Assembly (NCBI GenBank): GCA_017398425.1
Contig: JAFQFZ010000062.1
Location: 1 to 50,511 of the forward strand
DNA: 50,511 nucleotides
Source of the DNA: Clostridia bacterium
Lineage (GTDB): Bacteria > Bacillota > Clostridia > Oscillospirales > Acutalibacteraceae
Direction of reading: 5' to 3'
Shown: piece by piece, positions 23,300 through 30,346 of the stretch
Layout of the letters: each line of letters begins with the position of its first letter
Position numbering within the stretch: position 1 is the first letter of the stretch
Made by a program: the position numbers and the translations under genes
Notes under the pieces: generated by a model
Database searches by the model: none
Told to the model about the DNA's origin: nothing
The model's input: only the letters and a program-made list of their open reading frames with translations

Positions 23300-24574
23300 A
23301 TGTTACAAATCGTCATTAACGTGATCGGCATCATCACCACGGTGCTGCTCTCGTATCAAATAGTATATGCACTGATCGGTCTGTTTACCCGTCCGCGTCG
23401 CTTTGAAAACGGCGGTGATCACCGCTTTGCCGTTCTCGTTTCGGCCCGCAACGAGGAAGCCGTCCTTGCCGGTCTTCTCGACAGCCTGCACCATCAAACC
23501 TATCCGTCGGACAAGATCGATCTGTACGTCGTCGCGGACAACTGCGCCGACCGCACCGCTGACATCGCCCGTTCGTTCGGTGCAACCGTGCTGGAACGCC
23601 ACGACGCCGCACACATCGGCAAGGGCTATGCACTCAATTTTCTTCTTCACTACATCCGCTCCGAAAAGGGCGACGACTTTTACGACGGCTTTTTGGTGTT
23701 CGACGCGGACAACGTGGTCGAGCCCAACTACATCGAAGAGATCAACAAGACCTTCTCCAACGGCTACCGCATCGTCACCAGCTACCGCAACTCCAAAAAC
23801 TTCGGTGCCAACTGGATCACCTCGGGCTACGGCATTTGGTTCCTGCGCGAGGCGCGCAGTCTGAATCATCCGCGTATGCTAGTGGGTTCGAGCTGTGCCG
23901 TGTCGGGCACCGGTTTCCTGTTTCATCGCGACATCCTCAAAATGCACGACGGCTGGAACTTCTTTTTGCTGACTGAGGATATCCAGTTCAGCGTCGCCTC
24001 CATCCTCAAGGGCGAAAAGATCGGCTACTGCCACGACGCCGTCTTCTACGACGAGCAACCGACCTCCTTCCGCCAATCGTGGAACCAGCGTCTGCGCTGG
24101 GCGCGCGGCATTTTGCAGGTGTTCGGTCATTACAGCGGTCACCTCTTCTGCGGCATCTTCCGCAACAAGTACAAAAACCGCTTCGCACACTACGACCTGT
24201 TTGTGACGGTGTTGCCGTTGGCGGCGATCACCTTGTTCACCATGCTGTGCATCCTCGCCAACGCCATCGAAGCCGCCGTGCAGTTCGGCACCATCGGCTT
24301 CTGGAACCACATGATGAGTGCGGTCATCAGCCTGGTGAGCGCCTACGGTATGTTTATGCTGATGGCGATCGTGGTGTTGCTCACCGAATGGCGCATGATC
24401 CGTTGCTCGACTCCGCGCAAGCTGCTGTCGGTGTTCACGTTCCCGCTCTTCATGTTGCTGTGGATCGTGGTCGGCATCATAGTGCTGTTCCGCAAAGTGC
24501 AATGGGTCCCCATTCAACACAGCGTCAACGTCAGCGTCGACGAGATCAAAAACGACGCCCCGAGATCCGAATAA
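23300..24574 (+). CDS. Processive family-2 glycosyltransferase, membrane-bound
   Basis: A 424-residue membrane glycosyltransferase of the cellulose/hyaluronan-synthase type. The ATG at 23300 has AGGGG just upstream; the in-frame TTG two codons earlier is less likely. One N-terminal membrane helix is followed by the GT-A domain with SARNEE, VVADNCADRT, VFDADN (metal D-x-D), TEDIQFS (catalytic Asp) and QRLRWARG (the Q-x-x-R-W product motif). Three C-terminal helices follow (about 300-400). It should polymerise or transfer sugars from a nucleotide donor at the inner membrane face; the polymer cannot be told. It is flanked on both sides by zinc-ribbon membrane genes. Confidence 0.88.
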   Translation: MLQIVINVIGIITTVLLSYQIVYALIGLFTRPRRFENGGDHRFAVLVSARNEEAVLAGLLDSLHHQTYPSDKIDLYVVADNCADRTADIARSFGATVLERHDAAHIGKGYALNFLLHYIRSEKGDDFYDGFLVFDADNVVEPNYIEEINKTFSNGYRIVTSYRNSKNFGANWITSGYGIWFLREARSLNHPRMLVGSSCAVSGTGFLFHRDILKMHDGWNFFLLTEDIQFSVASILKGEKIGYCHDAVFYDEQPTSFRQSWNQRLRWARGILQVFGHYSGHLFCGIFRNKYKNRFAHYDLFVTVLPLAAITLFTMLCILANAIEAAVQFGTIGFWNHMMSAVISLVSAYGMFMLMAIVVLLTEWRMIRCSTPRKLLSVFTFPLFMLLWIVVGIIVLFRKVQWVPIQHSVNVSVDEIKNDAPRSE

Positions 24575-24584
24575 CCAAAACAGC

Positions 24585-24624
24585 AAAGCGACGGTCGCCC
24601 GAAAGGAGGACCGTCGCTTTCTTT
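24585..24624 (+). terminator. Terminator of the glycosyltransferase gene
   Basis: Arms AAAGCGACGGTC (24585-24596) and GACCGTCGCTTT (24609-24620), then C and five Ts. Confidence 0.85.
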
Positions 24625-24641
24625 TTGCAGATAACCCGCTC

Positions 24642-25190
24642 TTACAAATTGACCAGCACGCCGATGAGCGCCAAGAAGATGAGCACCGCCGCCACCGCGC
24701 CGAGCGCCACGCCGGCCGTGCTGACACCGTTGCGATATCCTCTTTGACGGGCCACACCGCCGAATGACAACGCCAGGATCGGAAACACCGCAAACACCAA
24801 AATGGGCCCAAGCAAAGTCGCAAAAAATTCTTCTTCAAAAAATCTCATATCGCTCAGCGTAAACGTTTCGATCATCAGGGAGAACGAATACACCACACCG
24901 ATGATCCCCAGCACCATCGACGCGATACCGAGACCGCGACCGGGGATCTTCGGCTTTTCCACGACGTACACCGGTTGATAGGGCGGCTGATAAGGCGATT
25001 GATAGGGCGGTTGCGCCGTATAGGGAGCCTGATAGGGCGGCTGATACGGTGCTTGATACGGCGGTTGCACATACGCCGCTTGTTCCGACTGCGCATACGT
25101 CGGCGGCGTTAAACGGGAGCCGCACCCCTCACAGTAATCCGCGTCCGCCGCCACATCGATACCGCAGTACGGACATTTGGTCATTTCCAT
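24642..25190 (-). CDS. Zinc-ribbon protein with Pro/Tyr/Gln linker and DUF4190-like membrane domain
   Basis: A 182-residue protein. The zinc ribbon is CPYC...CEGC (6-23), then a repeat-rich linker of PPYQAPYQ-type units (about 42-74), then a first helix (LGIASMVLGIIGVVYSFSLM), a loop and two more helices (TLLGPILVFAVFPILALSFGG, AGVALGAVAAVLIFLALIGV), with GVARQRG between them as in DUF4190 proteins. RBS AAAGGAGG. The linker could bind PPxY-type or SH3-like partners, but that is speculation. One of four zinc-ribbon membrane proteins within 7 kb. Confidence 0.8.
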   Translation of the reverse strand: MEMTKCPYCGIDVAADADYCEGCGSRLTPPTYAQSEQAAYVQPPYQAPYQPPYQAPYTAQPPYQSPYQPPYQPVYVVEKPKIPGRGLGIASMVLGIIGVVYSFSLMIETFTLSDMRFFEEEFFATLLGPILVFAVFPILALSFGGVARQRGYRNGVSTAGVALGAVAAVLIFLALIGVLVNL

Positions 25191-25306
25191 GATGAAAGTC
25201 CTCCTTTGATCGTTTTGGGTATACTCTCACTATACTGTATTTTGCCGAGAAATGCAAGAGGGAACATCCATGTTCCGTGAAGCGCGGCGGCTTGGCCGGA
25301 AAAGAA

Positions 25307-25332
25307 AAAAGCAAGCCCATCGGCTTGCTTTT
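25307..25332 (-). terminator. Terminator downstream of tRNA-Gly
   Basis: Arms AAAAGCAAGCC (25307-25317) and GGCTTGCTTTT (25322-25332) with a 4-base loop. On the minus strand the stem runs into a T tract, nine bases past the tRNA CCA. Confidence 0.8.
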
Positions 25333-25340
25333 CTTTTCTT

Positions 25341-25416
25341 TGGAGCGGCTTACGAGGCTCGAACTCGCTACCTCCACCTTGGCAAGGTGGCGCTCTACCA
25401 GATGAGCTAAAGCCGC
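25341..25416 (-). tRNA. tRNA-Gly(GCC)
   Basis: A complete 76-base tRNA with encoded CCA. The acceptor GCGGCTT pairs with AAGCCGC, the D arm contains AGCTCATCTGGTAGAGC, the anticodon arm CCACC-TTGCCAA-GGTGG gives anticodon GCC, and the T arm is GCGAG-TTCGAGC-CTCGT. It stands alone with its own promoter and terminator. Confidence 0.97.
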
Positions 25417-25429
25417 AAACGCAAGACAT

Positions 25430-25458
25430 AGTATAGCACCCCATGTCGTTGCTGTCAA
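25430..25458 (-). promoter_or_regulatory. tRNA-Gly promoter
   Basis: Minus strand TTGACA (25458-25453), 17-bp spacer ending GGTGC, TATACT (25435-25430). The tRNA begins 14 bases after the -10. Confidence 0.85.
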
Positions 25459-25480
25459 GAGGAAATTTTAAAAATTTTTC

Positions 25481-26083
25481 TCACATCTTTTCCGCGAGCG
25501 TCGCCAGCATCTCCACCGCCGCATCGATGCCCGTCGACGTGCTGTTGATCATCACGTCGTAGCCCTCGGGCGAACCCCATTTGCTCTCACAATAAAAATC
25601 GTGATATCCCGCGCGCTTTTTATCGGTGCGCTGCATCAGTGCCGCCGCATCGCGCTCCTTGAGCCCGCGCTTCGCCATCACGCGTTGCACACGCGCGTCC
25701 TTGTCGCCGTAGACAAACACAGAAAGCACGTCCTCGCGCTCCGCAAGCACGTATTCCGCACAGCGTCCGACGATGACACAGCTGCCCTCCCCCGCGACCT
25801 CGCGGATCGCTTCGCTCATCGCCAGGAACACACGGTTGCCGAGCGGCAGGGAAGCTTCGCCGCCGAAGCCGTGCGCACCGACGGCAATGGAATACAGAAA
25901 ACTGCTCGTCGGCACTTCATCGAGACTCTCCACCATATCCTCCGTCATGCCGCACCGCACCGCCGCCTTGCTGAGCAGATTGCGGTCGTAAAACGGGATC
26001 CCCAGTCGCTTTGCCAGTTTTTCACCCAGCTCGTGACCGCCGCTCCCGAATTGCCGTCCGATGGTGATGATGATCGATTTCAT
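25481..26083 (-). CDS. Cytidylate-kinase-like protein
   Basis: A 200-residue P-loop protein of the cytidylate kinase-like family (PF13189), common in Clostridia. The ATG at 26083 is chosen because it opens MKSIIITIGRQFGSGG, where G-R-Q-F-G-S-G-G is the phosphate loop, and because AAAGGGGG lies upstream; the frame runs back into mtaB. Other landmarks are PFYDRNLL, CVIVGRCAEYVL and KKRAGYHDFYCESKWG. The family phosphorylates a nucleotide-like substrate that has not been settled. It follows mtaB by 53 bases on the same strand and is probably co-transcribed with it. Confidence 0.85.
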   Translation of the reverse strand: MKSIIITIGRQFGSGGHELGEKLAKRLGIPFYDRNLLSKAAVRCGMTEDMVESLDEVPTSSFLYSIAVGAHGFGGEASLPLGNRVFLAMSEAIREVAGEGSCVIVGRCAEYVLAEREDVLSVFVYGDKDARVQRVMAKRGLKERDAAALMQRTDKKRAGYHDFYCESKWGSPEGYDVMINSTSTGIDAAVEMLATLAEKM

Positions 26084-26136
26084 GAAAAATCCCCCTTTGG
26101 AATCTGTTTTCGTTTCTTGCCCGACGTCCGTCGCTG

Positions 26137-27429
26137 TCACACCGCGGCAAACAGTCGCTCGCCGTCGGTATGCGTGATGGTGACGGTGACCGTCTCGCCC
26201 GCGGCAACCGTGCCCTGCAGGCAACACGGCAAATAGCCGCGCGTGTAGCCGACTGCTTCGCCGTCGGACACCCGCGTTTCGCACAGCACTTCCTGCACCG
26301 TGCCGACCGTCTCGTTCAGGATCTCACGGCGCACCGCTTCGCACGCCTCGCCCATGCGGTGGGCGCGGTCGGTCTTCACCGCGTTGTCCACCTGATCGGG
26401 TGCCGTCGCCGCACGCGTACCGCGGCGGCGGGAATAGGGGAACACGTGCGCCTTGGCGAAGCGTATCTTCGTTGCAAACGCCAGTGACTGCCGGAATTCC
26501 TCTTCCGTCTCGCCGGGGAAGCCGACCATGATGTCGGTGGTGAATACCGCCTCGGGGAACACCGCGCGCAGGCGGTCGCACGCCGCCTCAAACGCGGCGG
26601 TATCGTAATGCCGATTCATGCGGCGAAGCGTCGCATCGCATCCGCTTTGCAACGCCACGTGGAATTGCGCGCACAGCTTGTCGACCGCACCCAGTCGCGC
26701 AACAAGCTCGTCTGTGATGTGATCGGGTTCGAGCGAGCCGAGTCGCACGCGCTCGATCCCCTCGACCGAGGCCGCCGCCTCCACCGCATCGCTGAGCGAC
26801 AGCTCCGTGTCCTTGCCGTAGCTTGTGAGGTTGATGCCGACGAGCACCACCTCGCGGTAGCCCGCTTTGACGAGCGTGTTCAGTTCGTCGACGATCGCCT
26901 GCGGGTCGCGCGAACGCACCCGTCCGCGCGCATACGGGATAATGCAATACGAACAAAACCGATCGCATCCGTCCTCCACCTTGACAAACGCACGCGTGCG
27001 CTCGTCGAAATCTTCAATGCACAGCGGTTCGATCACGCGGTCGTGCGCGGTGATGCACACCACGCGCTCCCCGCTTGAGCGAAACCGCTCGATCGCCTCG
27101 ACCACGTCGTGCCGTCGGGCGTTGCCGAGCACCACGTCCGCCTCGTTGAGCGCCGCCGCCGCCTCGGGAAACGCCTGCGGCATACATCCCGTCAGCACCA
27201 ACACCGCCTGCGGTTGTTCACGGCGAATGCGCCGCAGAAGCTGACGCAGTTTGCGGTCGCTCTCCCCCGTGACGGTGCAGGAATTGACGATGACGACCGC
27301 CTCCCCCACGTTCTCCATGCCGGTGTGGTAGGTCGCGGTGCAGTAGCCGTGACGGCGCAACAGCGCCGCCATCGCCTGCGATTCGTATTGATTCACTTTA
27401 CATCCTAAGGTATATATATAGGAGTTCAT
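26137..27429 (-). CDS. mtaB: tRNA t6A37 methylthiotransferase
   Basis: A 430-residue radical-SAM methylthiotransferase that turns t6A into ms2t6A at position 37 of tRNAs reading ANN codons. The N-terminal UPF0004 domain carries the three cluster cysteines C10, C51 and C82; the radical SAM site is C155-x3-C159-x2-C162 (GCDRFCSYC); a TRAM-like tail ends the protein (TVTVTITHTDGERLFAAV). The start at 27429 matches the family (MNSYIYTLGCKVNQYES) although the ribosome site is weak. The MtaB subgroup is preferred over MiaB because of GCKVNQYE and the length. Confidence 0.92.
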   Translation of the reverse strand: MNSYIYTLGCKVNQYESQAMAALLRRHGYCTATYHTGMENVGEAVVIVNSCTVTGESDRKLRQLLRRIRREQPQAVLVLTGCMPQAFPEAAAALNEADVVLGNARRHDVVEAIERFRSSGERVVCITAHDRVIEPLCIEDFDERTRAFVKVEDGCDRFCSYCIIPYARGRVRSRDPQAIVDELNTLVKAGYREVVLVGINLTSYGKDTELSLSDAVEAAASVEGIERVRLGSLEPDHITDELVARLGAVDKLCAQFHVALQSGCDATLRRMNRHYDTAAFEAACDRLRAVFPEAVFTTDIMVGFPGETEEEFRQSLAFATKIRFAKAHVFPYSRRRGTRAATAPDQVDNAVKTDRAHRMGEACEAVRREILNETVGTVQEVLCETRVSDGEAVGYTRGYLPCCLQGTVAAGETVTVTITHTDGERLFAAV

Positions 27430-27524
27430 GGCATACTCGCTTTCTTGGTTTTCCGTTTTCAGTATACCGTATGTTGCTCAAAAACGCAAGATATTAGTAT
27501 ATTATCACAAAAAAGAAATAATTC

Positions 27525-27553
27525 TGGACTTTTGCGATCAGGTGTGCTATACT
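27525..27553 (+). promoter_or_regulatory. Promoter of the zinc-ribbon gene at 27593
   Basis: TGGACT (27525-27530), 17-bp spacer ending GGTGTGC, TATACT (27548-27553). The spacer end and -10 copy the style of the nagA promoter. Confidence 0.7.
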
Positions 27554-27592
27554 ATAGACACAGACCTACATATTTCAAAGGAGGAATTCCCT

Positions 27593-28276
27593 ATGTTCTG
27601 TCATTCTTGTGGTTCGCAGATCCCCGACGGATCGACTTTCTGTGCCTCGTGCGGTTCGGCTCAACAACAAGCGGCTCCGCAGGCCGCTCCCCAGCAGCCC
27701 TATGCCGCTCCCCAGCAGCCCTATGCGGCTCCTCAGGCCGCTCCCCAACAGCCCTACGCGGCTCCTCAGGGCGCGAACAGCTTCAACAACTTCATGAACT
27801 CTCTGCAGTTCCATGACATCATGGTCAAGTTCGGCTTCTTCATTGCGGCCGGCGTGTTCGCGCTTTTGGGTATCCTGCTCTTCACCGGCATGCAGTACGG
27901 CTCGATCATGGGCTATCCGATCTCCAAAGGTCTCTATGCCGCCAACGGCTTCACCTGTGTGATGGACATCCTCTTCGGTATCCTCGCCCTCGCGTTCGGT
28001 GTGGCGCAGGTCTTCTTCTGGGCACAGTTCAAGAAGAACAACCTCGGCTTCCTGCCGATGATCGGCACGCAAAAGACCTTCAAGTTCTTCAATCTGATCA
28101 CCTCCGTCTACGCAGGCCTGACGGCGGTCTACTTCCTGGTGCAAGGCATCTGCGTAGCCGCGGCGGGTATGTCCTTCTTCGCTCCGTGGCTCGGTCTGGT
28201 CACACTGTTGCTCGCTGTGGCGTACTACTTCTTCACCGCGATGTACTACAAAAACAACGCGAACAAGATCCAGTAA
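27593..28276 (+). CDS. Zinc-ribbon protein with Ala/Pro/Gln linker and four membrane segments
   Basis: A 227-residue protein starting at the ATG at 27593 after AAAGGAGG. The zinc ribbon is CHSC...CASC (3-20), followed by about five AAPQQPY-type repeats (25-60), then about four membrane helices (near 80-100, 120-145, 165-190, 195-215), ending in a basic cytoplasmic tail YYKNNANKIQ. No enzyme motif. It shares its plan (zinc ribbon, low-complexity linker, membrane part) with the genes at 21417, 22350 and 24642. Function unknown. Confidence 0.82.
   Translation: MFCHSCGSQIPDGSTFCASCGSAQQQAAPQAAPQQPYAAPQQPYAAPQAAPQQPYAAPQGANSFNNFMNSLQFHDIMVKFGFFIAAGVFALLGILLFTGMQYGSIMGYPISKGLYAANGFTCVMDILFGILALAFGVAQVFFWAQFKKNNLGFLPMIGTQKTFKFFNLITSVYAGLTAVYFLVQGICVAAAGMSFFAPWLGLVTLLLAVAYYFFTAMYYKNNANKIQ
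27663..27772 (+). repeat. Short tandem repeat encoding AAPQQPY units
   Basis: A unit close to GCCGCTCCCCAGCAGCCCTA recurs about four to five times with small changes, giving the Ala/Pro/Gln linker. Likely length-variable. Confidence 0.7.
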
Positions 28277-28283
28277 GATCTGC

Positions 28284-28318
28284 AAAAATGTCCGTCACTT
28301 CGGTGGCGGACATTTTTT
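28284..28318 (+). terminator. Terminator of the zinc-ribbon gene
   Basis: Arms AAAAATGTCCGTCAC and GTGGCGGACATTTTT close on a TTCG tetraloop (one G-T wobble) and run into seven Ts. Confidence 0.9.
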
Positions 28319-28331
28319 TGCGATCGGGTCG

Positions 28332-28523
28332 GTTGACGTAGAGCGGTGCCGAAAGCGTGCGCCCGTGGAATCCCACCACGGGAGGGCATGGAAGCCCTTC
28401 CCTACGCAATTTCATCGGTTGACATACAAACACCGCCGTAACAAACCGGAACGGATACATCCGTTCCCTATTTTTTCTTCTCTCTTCTTTTCTTGAAAAT
28501 CGGGACAGAGTCCCATCCCCTAC
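28332..28523. repeat. Cluster of CCCTAC-tailed hairpin repeats
   Basis: Three hairpin units with different stems lie here: GGGAGGGC/GCCCTTCCC (28380-28406), GGAACGGAT/ATCCGTTCC (28448-28470) and GGGAC/GTCCC (28502-28523), each with a CCCTA(C) end. The flank GTGCGCCCGTG before the first also occurs at 50,269. The gap has no supported reading frame. The last unit touches the -35 of the following promoter. Confidence 0.75.
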
Positions 28524-28553
28524 TTGACATTTTTCTATGCCCCACAGTATACT
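28524..28553 (+). promoter_or_regulatory. Promoter with palindromic operator-like -10
   Basis: TTGACA (28524-28529), 18-bp spacer, TATACT (28548-28553). The -10 lies in a perfect 12-bp palindrome ACAGTATACTGT (28544-28555), which would suit a dimeric repressor. Confidence 0.7.
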
Positions 28554-28576
28554 GTGTATAAAGAGAGGTGAGTGTG

Positions 28577-28828
28577 ATGTCCAAACCCCGTTCCAAATCG
28601 ATTGCTCCCATCGTGTGTGCCGTCGTCGTCATCACCGTGGTGATGGCTACGATCGGTGTGCTTGCCTTTGCATCGGCGGTCGCGTGGATGGAGAGCGCGG
28701 TGCTCGGCGTGCTGTGCGGCGTGTATGCCTTGTTGTACGCGGCGATCGTCGTCGGCGTGGTGTTCGCGCTTCGCGAGCGTCTTCGCGAGATCCGCGGCGG
28801 CGAAGAGGACGACGCTTCTCAATATTGA
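28577..28828 (+). CDS. Small two-helix membrane protein
   Basis: An 83-residue protein starting MSKPRSKSIAP at the ATG at 28577 (AGAGAGGTGAG upstream; a GTG one codon earlier is possible). Two hydrophobic helices (about 12-36 and 42-66) are followed by a charged tail RERLREIRGGEEDDASQY. No family recognised. It is followed 28 bases later by the YbjQ-like gene, so the two form an operon from the palindromic promoter. Confidence 0.7.
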   Translation: MSKPRSKSIAPIVCAVVVITVVMATIGVLAFASAVAWMESAVLGVLCGVYALLYAAIVVGVVFALRERLREIRGGEEDDASQY

Positions 28829-28856
28829 GTCTATATTATGTAAGGAGGATCTTCTT

Positions 28857-29168
28857 ATGTTGCTTTTGAACATTGACTACATCCCCGGCAAAGAGATCGA
28901 ACCCCTCGGCATCGTCAAGGGCACGGTCGTGCAATCCAAGCACTTCGGCAAGGATTTCATGGCAGGCATGAAAACCATCGTCGGCGGTGAGATCAAGGGC
29001 TACACCGAAATGCTCAACGAGGCGCGCCAGATCGCCACCAAGCGCATGGTCGACGAGGCGGAAGCGATGGGCGCGGACGCCGTCATCAACGTGCATTATG
29101 CCTCCTCGGCGGTGATGCAGGGTGCGGCGGAGGTCGTTGCCTACGGCACCGCTGTCAAATACATTTGA
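28857..29168 (+). CDS. YbjQ/UPF0145-family protein
   Basis: A 103-residue protein of the YbjQ family (PF01906), a small domain forming ring-shaped pentamers in solved structures and once named heavy-metal-binding, though its role is unproven. Landmarks: GIVKGTVVQSKHFGKD, then the EARQIATKRMVDEAEAMGADAVINVHY signature and a closing V-A-Y-G-T-A-V. AAGGAGG lies upstream of the ATG. Normal length for the family. Confidence 0.85.
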   Translation: MLLLNIDYIPGKEIEPLGIVKGTVVQSKHFGKDFMAGMKTIVGGEIKGYTEMLNEARQIATKRMVDEAEAMGADAVINVHYASSAVMQGAAEVVAYGTAVKYI

Positions 29169-29182
29169 GTTTTTGCCAAAAA

Positions 29183-29218
29183 AAAACGCAGATCGGGGGA
29201 CACCCCGATCTGCGTTTT
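29183..29218. terminator. Shared terminator of convergent genes
   Basis: A perfect 16-bp stem AAAACGCAGATCGGGG/CCCCGATCTGCGTTTT with a 4-base loop, flanked by As on the left. It serves the YbjQ-like gene and ychF, which converge here. Confidence 0.88.
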
Positions 29219-29230
29219 GCTATGTACGGA

Positions 29231-30328
29231 TCACACGTTGAAGCGGAACAGCACCACATCGCCGTCCTGCATGACGTATTCCTTGCCCTCCGAGCGGACA
29301 AGACCTTTTTCCTTTGCCGCCGCAAGCGAGCCGCACGCGATGAGCTGGTCGTAGGGAATGACCTCGGCACGAATGAAGCCGCGCTCAAAATCGGTGTGGA
29401 TCTTGCCGGCGGCCTGCGGTGCTTTGGTGCCGCGGGTGATCGTCCAGGCACGCACCTCGGGCGTGCCGGCGGTCAGATAGGAAATGAGACCGAGCAGATG
29501 GTAGCTCTTTTGGATGAGGCGATCGAGACCGCCCTGTTCGAGGCCGAGCTCCGACAGGAAGATCTCCTTCTCGTCGGGTTCCATATCGGCGATGTCCGCC
29601 TCCATCTGCGCGCAGATGGGCAGCACCTCGGCGTGTTCCTCGGCGGCGAGCGCCACCACTTTTTGATAGAAGGGGTTTTGCTCCACGTCACCGCCCGCGA
29701 AATCCTCTTCGCTGAGGTTCGCCGCGTAGATGACGGGCTTTTTCGTCAGGAGCGCCACGTCCGCGAGCATCGCCGCTTCCTCGTCGGTGCATTCGACGGT
29801 GCGTGCCGCCTTGCCCTCTTCGAGCGCTTCCATCACACGGGTGAAGAAGGTCAGCTCCGCTTGCAGACTGCGGTCGCCTTTGAGCGCTTTTTGCGTGCGG
29901 TCGATGCGGCGCTGGAGCATCTCCATATCCGAAAAGATCAACTCGAGGTTGATGGTCTCGATGTCACACAGAGGATCGATGTTGCCCTCGACGTGGACGA
30001 TGTCGTCGTTTTCAAAGCAACGCACCACGTGGACGATCGCGTCCACCTCGCGGATGTTGGCGAGGAACTTGTTGCCGAGTCCCTCACCCTTGGACGCGCC
30101 CTTCACAAGTCCGGCGATGTCGACGAACTCGATGACCGCGGGAGTGATCTTCTGCGGATCGTACATTTCGGCAAGCGCGTCAAGGCGCTTATCGGGCACC
30201 GCCACGACGCCGACGTTCGGGTCAATGGTGCAAAACGGGTAGTTCGCGCTCTGCGCGCCCGCGTTGGTGATGGCGTTAAACAACGTGGATTTGCCGACGT
30301 TGGGCAAACCGACAATACCGAGTTTCAT
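29231..30328 (-). CDS. ychF: Ribosome-associated GTPase/ATPase YchF
   Basis: A 365-residue Obg-related P-loop protein that prefers ATP and binds ribosomes. The phosphate loop is GLPNVGKST (7-15), switch II DIAGLVKGAS, a helical hairpin lies in the middle, and a C-terminal TGS domain ends KEYVMQDGDVVLFRFNV. Length and termini match YchF exactly. AAGGAG lies between the secA stop and this ATG (18-base gap), so it is the second gene of a secA-ychF operon. Confidence 0.96.
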   Translation of the reverse strand: MKLGIVGLPNVGKSTLFNAITNAGAQSANYPFCTIDPNVGVVAVPDKRLDALAEMYDPQKITPAVIEFVDIAGLVKGASKGEGLGNKFLANIREVDAIVHVVRCFENDDIVHVEGNIDPLCDIETINLELIFSDMEMLQRRIDRTQKALKGDRSLQAELTFFTRVMEALEEGKAARTVECTDEEAAMLADVALLTKKPVIYAANLSEEDFAGGDVEQNPFYQKVVALAAEEHAEVLPICAQMEADIADMEPDEKEIFLSELGLEQGGLDRLIQKSYHLLGLISYLTAGTPEVRAWTITRGTKAPQAAGKIHTDFERGFIRAEVIPYDQLIACGSLAAAKEKGLVRSEGKEYVMQDGDVVLFRFNV

Positions 30329-30346
30329 AGTGTTTTCGCTCCTTGA

